Assembly (NCBI RefSeq): GCF_009761675.1
Contig: NZ_QUZH01000027.1
Location: 62,001-126,000, forward strand
Reading direction: 5' to 3'
From: Bhargavaea sp. CC-171006
Lineage (GTDB): Bacteria; Bacillota; Bacilli; Bacillales_A; Planococcaceae
Length of the DNA: 64,000 nt
Part shown: one piece after another, positions 11,133-21,248 of the stretch
Numbering within the stretch: position 1 is the stretch's first letter
Layout of the letters: every line of letters begins with the position of its first letter
Notes under the pieces: model-generated
What the model was told of the DNA's origin: nothing
What the model saw: the letters and a program-made list of their open reading frames with translations, nothing else
Database searches by the model: none
Position numbers and translations under genes: made by a program

Positions 11133-11857
11133 TATGCATTCCTCCTGACAATCGTTCCGATTTCTTCACCGAGGACGGCTTTTTTGATGTTCCCCTGTTC
11201 CATGATCGAGAATACAATGAGCGGTATGTCGTTGTCCATGCAGAGCGAGGAAGCCGTAGAATCCATCACCTGAAGACCTTCCTTGATGACATCCAGATAA
11301 GTGAGCTTCTCATACTTCACCGCATCTGCATTGGTCTTCGGATCGTCATTATAGACACCATCCACATTGTTTTTCGCCATAAGGATGACATCCGCCTCGA
11401 TTTCAGCTGCTCGGAGAGCGGCAGTGGTGTCAGTCGAGAAGTACGGGTTGCCCGTTCCGGCGGCAAAGATGACGACCCGTTTTTTCTCAAGATGGCGGAT
11501 CGCCCGTCTTCTTATGTACGGTTCGGCAACCTGCCTCATTTCGATAGATGTGGCCACCCGTGTCTCAATGCCGAGTTTTTCCAGGGCATCCTGCATCGCA
11601 AGGGAGTTCATGACCGTTGCAAGCATCCCCATGTAGTCGGCTGTAGCCCGGTCCATTCCCATTTCGCTTCCGACTTTGCCTCGCCAGATGTTCCCCCCGC
11701 CGACGACAACGGCGACTTCCACGCCAAGGTCGACAACATCTTTCACCTGTTCGGCGACAGATTTGATGATTGCCGGCGAGAGCCCGAAGCCCTGCTCCCC
11801 GGCCAGTGCCTCCCCGCTTAACTTCAGGACGACTCTTTTATATTTCGGTACGCTCAT
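11132..11857 (-). CDS. pyrH: Uridylate kinase (UMP kinase)
   Basis: Phosphorylates UMP to UDP; bacterial-specific amino-acid-kinase fold, hexameric and GTP-activated. 241 residues. Seen: [13 protein letters not shown] near the N-terminus (phosphate loop Lys/Gly), [10 protein letters not shown], and the ATP-site region [20 protein letters not shown]. Lies between tsf (terminator in between) and frr. Confidence 0.98.
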   Translation of the reverse strand: MSVPKYKRVVLKLSGEALAGEQGFGLSPAIIKSVAEQVKDVVDLGVEVAVVVGGGNIWRGKVGSEMGMDRATADYMGMLATVMNSLAMQDALEKLGIETRVATSIEMRQVAEPYIRRRAIRHLEKKRVVIFAAGTGNPYFSTDTTAALRAAEIEADVILMAKNNVDGVYNDDPKTNADAVKYEKLTYLDVIKEGLQVMDSTASSLCMDNDIPLIVFSIMEQGNIKKAVLGEEIGTIVRRNA

Positions 11858-11887
11858 GAGGTCTCCTCCATCATCTCTGTTTTTATC

Positions 11888-11920
11888 GAAAAAGAGGGAA
11901 CACCTGGTTCGTGTTCCCCT
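11888..11920 (-). terminator. Intrinsic terminator after tsf
   Basis: Minus strand GAGGGGAACAC-loop-GTGTTCCCTC followed by TTTTTC, between the tsf stop and pyrH. The stem is about 10 bp with one offset. Confidence 0.87.
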
Positions 11921-11938
11921 CCCAATTATGGTATTGGA

Positions 11939-12826
11939 TCAGTTGCCTTTGACTTGGTTCATGACTTCATCGGCAAAGTTGTCTTCACGCTTCTCAATGC
12001 CTTCGCCTACTGCGTAGCGGACGAACGACTTCAGCTCGCCGCCGGTCGACTTGACGAAGTCACGGACTTTCTGGTCGGAGTCCTTGACGAATGCCTGGTC
12101 GAGGACGACAACGTCTTCGAAGAACTTGCCGAGGCGGCCTTCAACCATCTTCGCAACGATGTTTTCCGGCTTGCCTTCGTTGAGTGCCTGTTCCGTGAGG
12201 ACTTTGCGCTCGTGCTCGACTTCTTCTTCAGGAACTTCGTCGCGGGAGACGTATTTCGGATTGATCGCCGCGATATGCATCGCAACGTCTTTAGCCGCTT
12301 CTTCGTTTGTTGTGCCTTCGATAAGAAGGAGAACGCCGATCCGGCCACCCATATGGAGGTAAGCACCGAATGTGTCGCTGTCGGTCTTTTCGAGGATTTC
12401 AAAACGGCGGAGCGTGATTTTCTCACCGATTTTCGCTACAGCGTTGGAGATGTGATCCTGTACGGACAGGCCGGATTCCATTTCGGAAGCAAGTGCTTCT
12501 TCCAGGGATGCTGGCTCTGTTTTCAGGAGATGTGTGCCGATTTCGGAAACCAGCTGTTTGAAAGCGTCATTTTTGGCTACGAAGTCTGTTTCAGCGTTGA
12601 TTTCGAAGATGACTGCTTTGTTGCCGTCAGTTTCAACGGAAACCGTACCTTCGGCTGCAATGCGGTCTGCTTTCTTCGCCGCGCTTGCGAGGCCTTTTTC
12701 ACGAAGGAAATCTACTGCTGCGTCCATATCGCCGTCAGTTTGCGTGAGGGCCTTTTTGCAGTCCATCATGCCTGCGCCTGTTTTTTCGCGAAGTTCTTTT
12801 ACCATTTGTGCTGTTACTGCTGCCAT
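11939..12826 (-). CDS. tsf: Translation elongation factor Ts
   Basis: Guanine-nucleotide exchange factor for EF-Tu. 295 residues, usual for Bacillales. The N-terminal UBA-like domain ([19 protein letters not shown]) and the conserved TDFVAKND motif that contacts EF-Tu are visible. Follows rpsB by 81 bases that contain a hairpin with a short U tract, so its level relative to S2 may be set by partial termination. Confidence 0.98.
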   Translation of the reverse strand: MAAVTAQMVKELREKTGAGMMDCKKALTQTDGDMDAAVDFLREKGLASAAKKADRIAAEGTVSVETDGNKAVIFEINAETDFVAKNDAFKQLVSEIGTHLLKTEPASLEEALASEMESGLSVQDHISNAVAKIGEKITLRRFEILEKTDSDTFGAYLHMGGRIGVLLLIEGTTNEEAAKDVAMHIAAINPKYVSRDEVPEEEVEHERKVLTEQALNEGKPENIVAKMVEGRLGKFFEDVVVLDQAFVKDSDQKVRDFVKSTGGELKSFVRYAVGEGIEKREDNFADEVMNQVKGN

Positions 12827-12859
12827 TTGCCATTCCTCCCGGTCGATTCAATTTGTTTA

Positions 12860-12895
12860 GAAAAGGCGATAAGGACTAAAAGCCGCTTATCGCCT
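12860..12895 (-). terminator. Hairpin between rpsB and tsf (partial terminator)
   Basis: A perfect 10-bp stem (AGGCGATAAG/CTTATCGCCT) with a 12-base loop, followed on the minus strand by TTTTCT. Because tsf has no obvious promoter of its own downstream of it, this probably acts as an attenuator within the rpsB-tsf operon. Confidence 0.65.
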
Positions 12896-12907
12896 GAACA
12901 TACAGTC

Positions 12908-13639
12908 TTACTCTGCTGCGACTTCTTCGCCCTGAGCTTCGACTTCCGCTTCTTCTTCGCCTTGTTTCGATTCGACGAGTGCATCTGCCATTTTGCTTGT
13001 AAGCAGGCGTACCGCACGGATTGCATCATCGTTTGCAGGGATGACGTAATCGATTTCGTCCGGATCGCAGTTCGTGTCGACGATGCCGACGATCGGGATG
13101 TTCAGCTTTTGTGCTTCCGCAACGGCAATGCGTTCTTTGCGCGGGTCAACAACGTACATGACGTCAGGAAGACCATTCATGTCACGGATACCGCCAAGGA
13201 ACTTGACGAGGCGTTCGTGTTCTTTTTTGAGCTGGATGACTTCTTTCTTAGGAAGGACATCGAAAGTTCCTTCTTCTTCCATGCGCTCGATTGCTTTCAT
13301 GCGGTCAACGCGCTTCTGGATCGTACCGAAGTTCGTCAGAAGGCCGCCGAGCCAGCGTTGGTTGATGTAGTATTGGCCAGCACGTTCCGCTTCTTCACGG
13401 ATTGCATCCTGAGCCTGTTTTTTCGTTCCGACGAAGAGCACTTTGCCGCCTTCTGCACCAGTCTGGCGCATGAAGTCGTATGCTTCCTCGAGTTTCTTGA
13501 CCGTCTTCTGAAGGTCGATGATGTAGATGCCGTTACGCTCCACGAAGATGTATTTCTTCATCTTCGGGTTCCAGCGGCGTGTTTGGTGACCGAAGTGGAC
13601 ACCCGCTTCAAGAAGCTGTTTCATTGTGATAACTGCCAT
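12908..13639 (-). CDS. rpsB: 30S ribosomal protein S2
   Basis: S2 sits on the back of the 30S subunit. 243 residues. Starts [19 protein letters not shown] at the ATG following GGAGGTAAC; upstream in-frame codons are leader, not coding. Signature regions [15 protein letters not shown] and [12 protein letters not shown] are present. The C-terminus is acidic (a run of E/A residues). Confidence 0.98.
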   Translation of the reverse strand: MAVITMKQLLEAGVHFGHQTRRWNPKMKKYIFVERNGIYIIDLQKTVKKLEEAYDFMRQTGAEGGKVLFVGTKKQAQDAIREEAERAGQYYINQRWLGGLLTNFGTIQKRVDRMKAIERMEEEGTFDVLPKKEVIQLKKEHERLVKFLGGIRDMNGLPDVMYVVDPRKERIAVAEAQKLNIPIVGIVDTNCDPDEIDYVIPANDDAIRAVRLLTSKMADALVESKQGEEEAEVEAQGEEVAAE

Positions 13640-13744
13640 TTTTTTGTTACCTCCGTTTGGTTTTTTGGTCCTCCGCATCCATCAACCGGCGGGCAGCCAG
13701 TAGGCACCAGCCCTTCCGTCAGGATACGTGTGTAATCGCACCAT
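13640..13744 (-). promoter_or_regulatory. rpsB mRNA leader, possible S2 autoregulatory element
   Basis: From the predicted start site to the rpsB ATG there are about 105 untranslated bases. They contain GGGCTGGTGCC...GGCTGCCC, which can fold as a GC-rich hairpin, then the ribosome-binding site. Autoregulatory S2 leaders are known in other bacteria; whether this is one is inference from length and fold only. Confidence 0.35.
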
Positions 13745-13750
13745 TGGTCA

Positions 13751-13779
13751 CTATACCACGTGTTTACCCGTTATGCAAC
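13751..13779 (-). promoter_or_regulatory. Sigma-A promoter for rpsB-tsf
   Basis: Minus strand: -35 TTGCAT, 17-bp spacer, -10 TATAGT with an upstream TGG (extended -10). Lies downstream of the codY terminator and upstream of rpsB; predicted start near 13744. Confidence 0.8.
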
Positions 13780-13878
13780 ACAAAACTCTTTGCATTAAAA
13801 ACATCGTTTTCCCGGCCGCCGGATCGATTTTTTTCTACATATTAAATGCTTCCCTGTATCCGGTTCGTCAGATTCCAG

Positions 13879-13910
13879 TAAAAAAGAACCGGAAGTGACT
13901 CCCGGCTCTT
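13879..13910 (-). terminator. Intrinsic terminator after codY
   Basis: Minus strand AGAGCCGG-loop-CCGGTTCT followed by TTTTTT, about 32 bases after the codY stop. It ends the xerC-hslV-hslU-codY transcript; the remaining bases up to the rpsB promoter show no gene. Confidence 0.88.
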
Positions 13911-13941
13911 CTGTTCCGCCAATGCAAAAAGCCAGGCAGGA

Positions 13942-14721
13942 TTATTTGGATTTGAGTTCGTTCAGCTGGACGAGGAATTTGTCGTTCAGGACTTTGATGT
14001 ACGTGCCCTTCATACCGAGGGAACGGGATTCGATGACCCCGGCGCTTTCCAGTTTGCGCAGCGCATTAACGATTACCGAGCGGGTGATGCCGACGCGGTC
14101 TGCGATTTTGGAGGCGACGAGAAGACCTTCCGTACCGTCAAGTTCTTCGAAGATATGCTCGATCGCTTCAAGCTCGCTGTAGGAGAGGGAATTAATCGCC
14201 ATCTGGACGACCGCTTTCGAGCGCGCTTCCGTTTCGATTTCTTCCGCTTTCTCACGGAGGATCTCCATGCCGACAACCGTGGCGCCATATTCGGCAAGAA
14301 CAAGATCGTCATCGGTGAACTGGTCTTTCACCCGTCCGAGGATCAGGGTGCCCAGTCGCTCCCCGCCGCCGATGATCGGAACAATTGTCGTGAGTCCTTC
14401 TTCAAAGAGGTCCTTGTTCTCGACCGGGAACACCGTGTGCTCATCATTGATGTCGAGGTTAGGTGAAGTTTCCGTTACGTTGAAGAGGTTTTTCGTATAT
14501 TCTTCAGGGAAACGGCGCTCCTCCAGCATGTTCTGGATCCGTTCGTTCTGGATCTCCTGGTGAACAGCGGTACCAAGCAGCTTGCCCTTCCGGCTGACGA
14601 TGAAGACGTTGGCTCCGATCACCTTGGACAGGGTTTCGGACATTTCCTTGAAGTTAACCGGCTTGCCGGCAGACGCCTGGAGCATGGAGTTGATCTCCCG
14701 CGTATTTTGCAATAGTGACAT
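13942..14721 (-). CDS. codY: GTP/BCAA-sensing global transcriptional repressor CodY
   Basis: Represses nitrogen, amino-acid and many stationary-phase genes when branched-chain amino acids and GTP are plentiful. 259 residues from ATG 14721, which follows AGGAGG. The N-terminal GAF-type effector domain ([15 protein letters not shown]) comes first; the C-terminal winged helix reads [20 protein letters not shown] then [20 protein letters not shown]. Last gene of the xerC-hslVU-codY operon, as in B. subtilis (codV-clpQ-clpY-codY). Confidence 0.98.
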   Translation of the reverse strand: MSLLQNTREINSMLQASAGKPVNFKEMSETLSKVIGANVFIVSRKGKLLGTAVHQEIQNERIQNMLEERRFPEEYTKNLFNVTETSPNLDINDEHTVFPVENKDLFEEGLTTIVPIIGGGERLGTLILGRVKDQFTDDDLVLAEYGATVVGMEILREKAEEIETEARSKAVVQMAINSLSYSELEAIEHIFEELDGTEGLLVASKIADRVGITRSVIVNALRKLESAGVIESRSLGMKGTYIKVLNDKFLVQLNELKSK

Positions 14722-14801
14722 AACACAATTCCTCCTACTGGATATATGATTCATGAATATTCTAAAGGTTCGTAATCGTTTTGGGAAACGATAAGGTGGT
14801 A

Positions 14802-16196
14802 TTACAGAATAAATTGTGACAAATCTTTGTTCGTCGCGATCTTTTTGAGCTTTTCGTCGACATATTCCGGAGTGATCCGGATTGAGGCAGGCGAAATATC
14901 GGATGCTTCGAAGCTCAGGTCCTCAAGCAGCTTCTCCAGAACCGTGTGCAGTCTGCGGGCACCGATGTTTTCCGTTTCCGCATTGACTTCCGCTGCAATT
15001 TCAGCGATGCGTCCAACTGCTTCGTCGGTAAAGTCGATTTCGACGCCTTCCGTCGAGAGCAGGAGCCGGTACTGATGGATCAGGGAGTTGTCAGGTTCTT
15101 TGAGGATCCGGACAAAGTCTTCCTTCGTCAGCTTATCCAGTTCCACGCGGATCGGGAAGCGGCCCTGGAGTTCAGGTATGATGTCAGACGGCTTGGAAAC
15201 GTGGAAGGCCCCTGCCGCGATGAAGAGCATGAAGTCTGTCCTGACAGGACCGTACTTTGTAGTGACGGTCGTCCCTTCCACAATCGGCAGGATGTCCCGC
15301 TGGACGCCTTCCCGAGAGACATCGGCTGAGGATGCATTCCCCTGCCGGGAAGCGATTTTGTCGATCTCATCGATGAAGATGATCCCCTGCTGCTCCGCCC
15401 GTTCGATTGCGACTTGAGAGATTTCCTCACGGTCGACAAGCTTTTCCGCTTCTTCCATGGCCAGCACCCGGCGGGCATCCTTGACCCGCATCTCACGCTT
15501 CTTCTTCTTTTTGGGAAGAAGGTTTGAAAGCGCGTCTTGCATATTCATTCCCATCTGCTCCATACCCGAACCCTGCATGCTGTCAAACAAAGACGGCATG
15601 TTCTCGGTTACCTCGACCATGACCTTCCTGTCTTCCAGCCGTCCCGCCTTCAGTTCGGACCGGATTTCGGAACGCTTCATGCGGACCGAAGCATCCTCTT
15701 CCTCTTCTTCGGAGCGGTCCTGCATCTGTCCAAGAAGCATCTCCCACGGATTCTGCCCGGATTTCTCTTTCTTCATGGAAGGGACAAGCAGCTTTACAAG
15801 CCTTTCTTCGGCCAATTCTTCGGCGCGGCCTGCCACCTCTTCCATCCGTTCGCTGCGGACAAGGCGGAACGCGGCCTCGACGAGGTCGCGCACCATCGAC
15901 TCCACATCCCGGCCGACATAGCCGACTTCTGTGAACTTCGTCGCCTCCACTTTTAAAAACGGCGCCCCGGCCAGCTTGGCGATCCTGCGGGCAATCTCCG
16001 TCTTCCCTACACCGGTCGGCCCGATCATGAGGATATTTTTCGGTATGATCTCGTTGCGCTCCTCTTCCGGCAGCCGGCTCCTGCGGTACCGGTTTCGCAT
16101 CGCCACCGCCACAGCCCTTTTCGCTTCTTTTTGGCCCACAATGTACCGATCCAGCTGTTCGGTCAGAAGGCGCGGTGTCATCTGCTCGATTTTCAT
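14802..16196 (-). CDS. hslU: ATP-dependent protease ATPase subunit HslU/ClpY
   Basis: AAA+ unfoldase that feeds substrates into the HslV peptidase ring. 464 residues. N-terminal [18 protein letters not shown]; Walker [10 protein letters not shown] at 59-67; long intermediate (I) domain rich in Glu/Lys/Met; Walker B FIDEIDKI; sensor and C-domain; C-terminal DLSQFIL, the tail that inserts between HslV subunits. The start overlaps the hslV stop by 4 bases. Confidence 0.97.
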   Translation of the reverse strand: MKIEQMTPRLLTEQLDRYIVGQKEAKRAVAVAMRNRYRRSRLPEEERNEIIPKNILMIGPTGVGKTEIARRIAKLAGAPFLKVEATKFTEVGYVGRDVESMVRDLVEAAFRLVRSERMEEVAGRAEELAEERLVKLLVPSMKKEKSGQNPWEMLLGQMQDRSEEEEEDASVRMKRSEIRSELKAGRLEDRKVMVEVTENMPSLFDSMQGSGMEQMGMNMQDALSNLLPKKKKKREMRVKDARRVLAMEEAEKLVDREEISQVAIERAEQQGIIFIDEIDKIASRQGNASSADVSREGVQRDILPIVEGTTVTTKYGPVRTDFMLFIAAGAFHVSKPSDIIPELQGRFPIRVELDKLTKEDFVRILKEPDNSLIHQYRLLLSTEGVEIDFTDEAVGRIAEIAAEVNAETENIGARRLHTVLEKLLEDLSFEASDISPASIRITPEYVDEKLKKIATNKDLSQFIL

Positions 16197-16738
16197 TCCC
16201 CGATCACCTCCAGGATGATTTGGTGGTTCGTGAACACACAGATGTCAGCGGCTGTCTCCAGTGCTGCCCGTGCAATCTGCTCGGCATCCATACTCTCGCC
16301 CGCATGCATTTTCAGGGCACGCCCGGCAGCCAGTGCATAGTTGCCTCCGGATCCGATTGCGAGGATGCCGTCATCCGGTTCGATCACTTCACCGGAACCG
16401 GAAACGAGGAGCATGGTGTCTTTGTCCATGACGATCAGCATCGCCTCCAGCTTCTGGAGCATCTTGTCTCCCCGCCATTCCTTGGCGAGTTCCACGGCCG
16501 CGCGCGTGAGGTTTCCGTCATATTCGGCAAGCTTCCCCTCGAACAGCTCGAACAGCGTGAAGGCATCTGCGACTGATCCCGCAAATCCCGCGACGACTTT
16601 TCCGCCGAACAGCCGGCGGACCTTCTTCGCGGTATGCTTCATGACGACCTGATTCCCGAGTGTCACCTGTCCGTCACCGGCCATTGCGGCCTTCCCATTG
16701 TGCCGGACTGCGAATATCGTGGTTGCATGAATGTCCAT
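16193..16738 (-). CDS. hslV: ATP-dependent protease peptidase subunit HslV/ClpQ
   Basis: Proteasome-like peptidase, 181 residues, clear family match ([49 protein letters not shown]). The N-terminus is MDIHATT: Thr6 aligns with the classical N-terminal Thr nucleophile of E. coli HslV. There is no Ser at position 2, unlike the B. subtilis protein (MSSFH...), for which an N-terminal Ser nucleophile has been reported. The first five residues would have to be removed to free Thr6. Start chosen by GGGGGAGAGG 12 bases from the xerC stop. Confidence 0.96.
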   Translation of the reverse strand: MDIHATTIFAVRHNGKAAMAGDGQVTLGNQVVMKHTAKKVRRLFGGKVVAGFAGSVADAFTLFELFEGKLAEYDGNLTRAAVELAKEWRGDKMLQKLEAMLIVMDKDTMLLVSGSGEVIEPDDGILAIGSGGNYALAAGRALKMHAGESMDAEQIARAALETAADICVFTNHQIILEVIGE

Positions 16739-16750
16739 TGCCTCTCCCCC

Positions 16751-17650
16751 TTAAGCTCTAGGATGTGCGTTCATGTACGTCTTTCTCAGATGTTCTTTCG
16801 TCACATGTGTATAGACCTGTGTCGATGACAGGCTGGCATGGCCGAGAAGCTCCTGGACGGATCGCATGTCCGCACCATTATTGAGCAGGTGCGTAGCAAA
16901 CGTGTGGCGGAGCATGTGCGGATGGATGGAAACGTGGAGGGCGGCCTTCTTGACCATCTCCTCCAGGATGTGCCGGACTCCGCGGTCAGTCAGCGGAGTC
17001 CCCCTCATATTGACGAAAAGCCGATCATGTTTGTTCCCCTTCATGATGGCCGGGCGTGCTGTGTCCAGATACCTGCCGAGTGCGTCGGCTGCGAAATGGC
17101 CGAATGGAATGTAGCGTTCACGGCGTCCCTTTCCCATGACCCGGACAATATCGAGATCCGGGTCGGCATCTTGTACGCTGAGTCCGGTCAGTTCGGACAC
17201 CCGCATGCCGGTGGCATAGAGCAACTCCAGCAGGGCTGTATCACGGATCTCCTTCGGGGAGTTTCCCGCATTCGCTTCGAAAAGCTGCGCCATCTCTTCT
17301 TCGTAGAAGAATTGGGGCAGCTTTTCTTCCTTCTTCGGATGGTAGAGTGATCGGAATGCCTGGTCGTCAATACCGAACCGGGTGTTGGCAAATTTGAAGA
17401 ACGAACGGAGAGAAGAGATTTTCCTGGAGATTGTAGCCCGCCCGAGCTCTCGTTCATACAGCCGCGTCACATAGAGCCGGGCCTCCGGATAACGGATATC
17501 CTCTTCCCCACCGATCCCTTCCGACTCAAGGAAAGCGAAAAACTCTTCAAGGTCTTTTCGGTATCCTTCCACAGTCAGAGGTGAAAAATTCCGCTCCAGA
17601 CGGATATAGGATCTGAACTCCTCAGCAGCCTGCTTTAGCCTGGCATTCAT
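16751..17650 (-). CDS. xerC: Tyrosine recombinase XerC (CodV)
   Basis: Resolves chromosome dimers at dif with its XerD partner. 299 residues. N-terminal SAM-like domain (YIRLERNFSPLTVEGYRKDL); catalytic Arg in LYATGMRVSELTGL; HPHMLRHTFATHLL (H-x-x-R); Tyr nucleophile in SSTQVYTHVTKEHL. Starts at the ATG 17650 behind GGAGGTGA. First gene of the xerC-hslV-hslU-codY operon; it is a housekeeping Xer protein, not a phage or element integrase. Confidence 0.96.
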   Translation of the reverse strand: MNARLKQAAEEFRSYIRLERNFSPLTVEGYRKDLEEFFAFLESEGIGGEEDIRYPEARLYVTRLYERELGRATISRKISSLRSFFKFANTRFGIDDQAFRSLYHPKKEEKLPQFFYEEEMAQLFEANAGNSPKEIRDTALLELLYATGMRVSELTGLSVQDADPDLDIVRVMGKGRRERYIPFGHFAADALGRYLDTARPAIMKGNKHDRLFVNMRGTPLTDRGVRHILEEMVKKAALHVSIHPHMLRHTFATHLLNNGADMRSVQELLGHASLSSTQVYTHVTKEHLRKTYMNAHPRA

Positions 17651-17671
17651 TCCGTCACCTCCGGAAATATA

Positions 17672-17709
17672 CAAAAGCCTCTAAAGTATAAGGCATTTAG
17701 AGGCTTTTG
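17672..17709 (-). terminator. Intrinsic terminator after trmFO
   Basis: Perfect 14-bp stem (CAAAAGCCTCTAAA/TTTAGAGGCTTTTG) with a 10-base loop; the U tract on the minus strand is inside the stem's 3' arm (TTTTGTAT). It is the only sequence between trmFO and the xerC ribosome-binding site. Confidence 0.8.
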
Positions 17710-17714
17710 TTCAA
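17685..17714 (-). promoter_or_regulatory. Candidate sigma-A promoter for xerC-hslVU-codY, inside the trmFO terminator
   Basis: Minus strand: -35 TTGAAC begins right after the trmFO TGA stop, an 18-bp spacer made of the terminator's 5' arm and part of the loop, then -10 TATACT in the rest of the loop. The two elements share the same bases, so the codY operon would start inside the hairpin that ends the trmFO transcript. Confidence 0.55.
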
Positions 17715-19025
17715 TCATTGTGCAATTGTATTCTTGAAATTTCGAATTGTATCCAGCGCACGCCCGGCCTGTTTTTCCGCACGCTCCGCTTTTTTCCTTA
17801 CTTTCTCACCCAGAGAAGGGAAAAGCCCGAAGTTGACGTTCATCGGCTGGAAGTTGGCCGAGTCGGCTTCGCTGATATAGCGGGCCATGCTGCCGAGAGC
17901 CGTTTCTGCAGGGAATGTGACAGGTTCCTCGCCGAGCGCGAGACGTGCGGCATTGACACCTGCGATGAGGCCGCTGCCCGCCGATTCCACATATCCTTCG
18001 ACCCCGGTCATCTGACCTGCAAATAACAGGTCTTTGCGCGCTTTTAGCTGATAAGTGCGCTCCAGCACCTTTGGAGAGTTGATGAACATGTTCCGGTGAA
18101 TCACGCCATAACGTACGATTTCCGCATTCTCAAGTCCCGGAATCAGACGGAGGACTTCCTTTTGAGGTCCCCATTTCATGTGATTCTGGAAACCGACAAT
18201 GTTGTAAAGGGTAGCTGCCGCATTGTCCTGGCGAAGCTGGACGACCGCGTAAGGGGTCTTGCCGGTTTTCGGATCCTCGAGTCCGACCGGTTTCATCGGG
18301 CCGAACCGGAGGGTATCACGGCCGCGCCGGGCCATTTCTTCGACCGGCATGCAGCCCTCAAAATACTTTTCCTCTTCGAAGTCTCTGAGGGCGACCGTTT
18401 CGGCCGATATTAATGCTTCATAGAAACGGTTGTACTCCTCTTCGGTCATCGGGCAGTTCAGATAAGCGGCTTCACCTTTGTCGTAGCGGGACTTCAGGTA
18501 GACCTTCTCCATGTCAATGGAATCCTTTTCAATGATCGGGGCAGCCGCATCATAGAAGTACAGATCGTATTCGCCCGTCAGGCTGCCGATCTGTTCGGCG
18601 AGGGATGAAGATGTGAGCGGTCCGGTCGCGATGACCGTGATGCCATCCGGAATCTCCGTTACTTCACCGTTCACCACTTCGACGAGCGGATGGTTTTTGA
18701 CCATTTCCGTAACGCGGCCGGCGAAGTCGTGGCGGTCGACCGCCAGGGCACCGCCTGCCGGAACTGCGCTGGAATCGGCGGCCTGCATGATAACGGAATC
18801 GAGGATCCGCATCTCTTCTTTGAGAACACCCACCGCATTGGTGAGGTTGTTTGCGCGGAGCGAATTGGTGCAGACAAGCTCTGCAAACTGGCCTGTATGG
18901 TGCGCCGGTGTCTGCCGGACCGGCCGCATTTCGTGAAGGCGGACTCTGACGCCGCGGCTGGCAATTTGCCAGGCTGCCTCGCTGCCCGCAAGGCCTGCGC
19001 CGATAACGTTGACGACTGGTGTCAT
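17715..19025 (-). CDS. trmFO: Methylenetetrahydrofolate-tRNA-(uracil-5)-methyltransferase TrmFO
   Basis: Folate/FAD-dependent formation of m5U54 in tRNA, the Gram-positive alternative to TrmA. 436 residues. N-terminal FAD-binding motif [12 protein letters not shown]; conserved blocks [16 protein letters not shown], the catalytic-Cys region YLNCPMT, and the C-terminal [25 protein letters not shown] lies about a dozen bases before the ATG. Lies 19 bases after topA. Confidence 0.96.
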   Translation of the reverse strand: MTPVVNVIGAGLAGSEAAWQIASRGVRVRLHEMRPVRQTPAHHTGQFAELVCTNSLRANNLTNAVGVLKEEMRILDSVIMQAADSSAVPAGGALAVDRHDFAGRVTEMVKNHPLVEVVNGEVTEIPDGITVIATGPLTSSSLAEQIGSLTGEYDLYFYDAAAPIIEKDSIDMEKVYLKSRYDKGEAAYLNCPMTEEEYNRFYEALISAETVALRDFEEEKYFEGCMPVEEMARRGRDTLRFGPMKPVGLEDPKTGKTPYAVVQLRQDNAAATLYNIVGFQNHMKWGPQKEVLRLIPGLENAEIVRYGVIHRNMFINSPKVLERTYQLKARKDLLFAGQMTGVEGYVESAGSGLIAGVNAARLALGEEPVTFPAETALGSMARYISEADSANFQPMNVNFGLFPSLGEKVRKKAERAEKQAGRALDTIRNFKNTIAQ

Positions 19026-19044
19026 GTTGAATCGTGTCTCCTTT

Positions 19045-21120
19045 TTACTGTTGCGGTTGTTCTTTATAATCGCATTCCGTACATTGGATCTGTTTGCCCT
19101 TTTTCAGCTTTTTCTCAACCAGAAGGCTGCTGCATTTCGGGCACGGCCTGGAAACAGGCTTGTCCCACGAGATGAAATCACACTCGGGATACTGATCACA
19201 GCTGTAGAAGATGCGTTTTGTCTTGCTTTTGCGTTCGACGACCTCTCCCTTTTTGCATTTCGGGCACGTTACACCGATTTTCTTCAGAATCGGCTTGGTG
19301 TTCCGGCAGTCAGGGAAGTTCGAGCAGGCCATGAATTTGCCGTAGCGGCCCATCTTGATGACCATCGGGGACCCGCACTTCTCACAGTCCTCGCCTGCCG
19401 GCTCATCTTTGATGACGACCTTCTCCATTTCCTGTTCGGCGACTTTCAGCCGCTTCTCAAAATCCTTGTAGAAGGAATCGATGACATTGACCCATTCGTT
19501 TTTCCCGTCCTCGATGCTGTCGAGGTCCTTTTCCATCTCTGCCGTAAACTCGACATCGATGATCTCCGGGAAAAACTCACTGACCAGGGAGTGGACAATC
19601 TCTCCGAGTTCCGTCGGAATGAAACGCTTGGCGTCTAGAGAGACATAGCCCCTCTTTTGAATTGTATCGAGAGTCGGCGCGTAGGTGGAAGGCCGGCCGA
19701 TGCCTAGCTCTTCCATCGTTTTGACGAGGCGTGCTTCCGAGTAGCGCGGTGGCGGCTGGGTAAAATGCTGCTTCGGATCGATCTTGAGGCTTTTGACGAT
19801 GTCGCCTTTCTCAAGCGGAGGAAGCATCTTCTGCTTGACATCTTCCTTGTCATCCTCGCCTTCGACGTAGACTTTCATGAAGCCCTGGAACTTGACCTGG
19901 GAACCGGTTGCGCGGAAAACCACGTCTCCCTGACGGAGGTCGGCGGTCACGGTGTCCAGGACGGCAGGTGCCATCCGGCTCGCAATGAACCGTTCCCAGA
20001 TCAGGCGGTAGAGCTTCAGCTGATCGTTCGAAAGAACAGCCTTCAGAGAAGCGGGTGTTCTGAGTACGGACGTGGGACGGATCGCTTCGTGCGCATCCTG
20101 GGCGTTTTTCTGCTTTGTAGTCCGTTCACCCGGGGCCAGGTATTCCTGTCCGTAATCGGAAAGGATGAAATCTCCGGCTTCTTTCTTTGCCGTGTCGGAG
20201 ATCCGCGTCGAGTCGGTACGCATATACGTGATAAGGCCGACGCTTCCTTCCTTGCCGACATTGATCCCTTCATAAAGCTGCTGGGCAAGCATCATCGTCT
20301 TGCGCGCCCGGAAATTCAGCTTGCGCGCAGCTTCCTGCTGGAGGGAGGACGTAGTGAACGGCGGCGCCGGGTTGCGTTTCCGCTCTTTCTTCTCAAGCTC
20401 GGCGACTTCAAAATCACTTCCGTCCAGTTTGGCCAGGATGGTGTCGACGGCCTGACGGTCCGGCAGCTTGATTTTCTTTTTCCCGTCACCGTGGAAGGCT
20501 GCCGTAAACTCTTTTTTCCCTTTGCCGAACAGCCCTGTGATCGACCAGTACTCTTCCGGCTTGAAGTTGCGGATTTCGTTTTCACGGTCGATGATCAGGC
20601 GGAGGGCAACGGATTGAACCCGTCCCGCAGAAAGCCCCTTCTTAACCTTTTTCCAAAGGATCGGACTGATGTTATAGCCGACCAGCCGGTCAAGGATGCG
20701 CCGGGCCTGCTGGGCGTCCACACGGTCACGGTTGATTGCGCGGGGATGCTTGAACGCTTCCTTGACGGCATCCTTCGTGATTTCGTTGAACACCACGCGG
20801 CATTCGGAATCCTCGTCGATCCCGAGAGAGTGCGCAAGGTGCCAGGCGATTGCTTCCCCCTCACGGTCGGGGTCAGACGCCAAGAAGATTTTCTTGGCTT
20901 TCTTGGCCGCACTCTTCAATTCCTGGAGTACCGGCCCTTTTCCGCGAATCGTAATGTATTTCGGTTCATAATTGTTTTCAACATCGATGCCGGTCTGGCT
21001 GCGCGGGAGATCCCGCACATGGCCGACGGATGCTTTAACTTTGTATTTCTTCCCTAAATATTTCTCAATCGTCTTTGCCTTCGCAGGCGACTCGACGATG
21101 ACCAAATAATCTGGTGCCAT
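19045..21120 (-). CDS. topA: DNA topoisomerase I
   Basis: Type IA topoisomerase relaxing negative supercoils. 691 residues. TOPRIM domain at the N-terminus ([16 protein letters not shown], and [15 protein letters not shown]); nucleophilic Tyr in [14 protein letters not shown]; three C-terminal four-cysteine zinc ribbons (CEKC...CSNFPDC; CPKC...CDQYPEC; CPKC...CTEC). The ATG follows GGAGGCACATCA. Confidence 0.98.
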   Translation of the reverse strand: MAPDYLVIVESPAKAKTIEKYLGKKYKVKASVGHVRDLPRSQTGIDVENNYEPKYITIRGKGPVLQELKSAAKKAKKIFLASDPDREGEAIAWHLAHSLGIDEDSECRVVFNEITKDAVKEAFKHPRAINRDRVDAQQARRILDRLVGYNISPILWKKVKKGLSAGRVQSVALRLIIDRENEIRNFKPEEYWSITGLFGKGKKEFTAAFHGDGKKKIKLPDRQAVDTILAKLDGSDFEVAELEKKERKRNPAPPFTTSSLQQEAARKLNFRARKTMMLAQQLYEGINVGKEGSVGLITYMRTDSTRISDTAKKEAGDFILSDYGQEYLAPGERTTKQKNAQDAHEAIRPTSVLRTPASLKAVLSNDQLKLYRLIWERFIASRMAPAVLDTVTADLRQGDVVFRATGSQVKFQGFMKVYVEGEDDKEDVKQKMLPPLEKGDIVKSLKIDPKQHFTQPPPRYSEARLVKTMEELGIGRPSTYAPTLDTIQKRGYVSLDAKRFIPTELGEIVHSLVSEFFPEIIDVEFTAEMEKDLDSIEDGKNEWVNVIDSFYKDFEKRLKVAEQEMEKVVIKDEPAGEDCEKCGSPMVIKMGRYGKFMACSNFPDCRNTKPILKKIGVTCPKCKKGEVVERKSKTKRIFYSCDQYPECDFISWDKPVSRPCPKCSSLLVEKKLKKGKQIQCTECDYKEQPQQ

Positions 21121-21171
21121 TGATGTGCCTCCATTCGAGGTGAACGTTACCTAAAGAAAGTCCTGATGGAA

Positions 21172-21200
21172 AATGTAAACTATCTTCTATATAATTGCAA
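21172..21200 (-). promoter_or_regulatory. Candidate promoter for topA
   Basis: Minus strand TTGCAA, 17-bp spacer, TACATT in the 128-base dprA-topA gap. Matches at both boxes are moderate. The gap contains nothing else I recognise apart from the topA ribosome-binding site. Confidence 0.37.
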
Positions 21201-21248
21201 CCTTTTTCGGCTCTGCCCATTTCCGGGGTCAGCAAGCCCCCCGCACAT

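Noticed and set aside
11954-13735. 593-codon plus-strand frame opposite tsf and rpsB
   Set aside because: Antisense shadow of two ribosomal/translation genes; Phe/Cys-rich translation with no domain.
16751-17650. Tyrosine recombinase as a sign of an integrated element
   Set aside because: It is the housekeeping XerC in its conserved operon with hslVU-codY; no attachment repeats or phage genes nearby.
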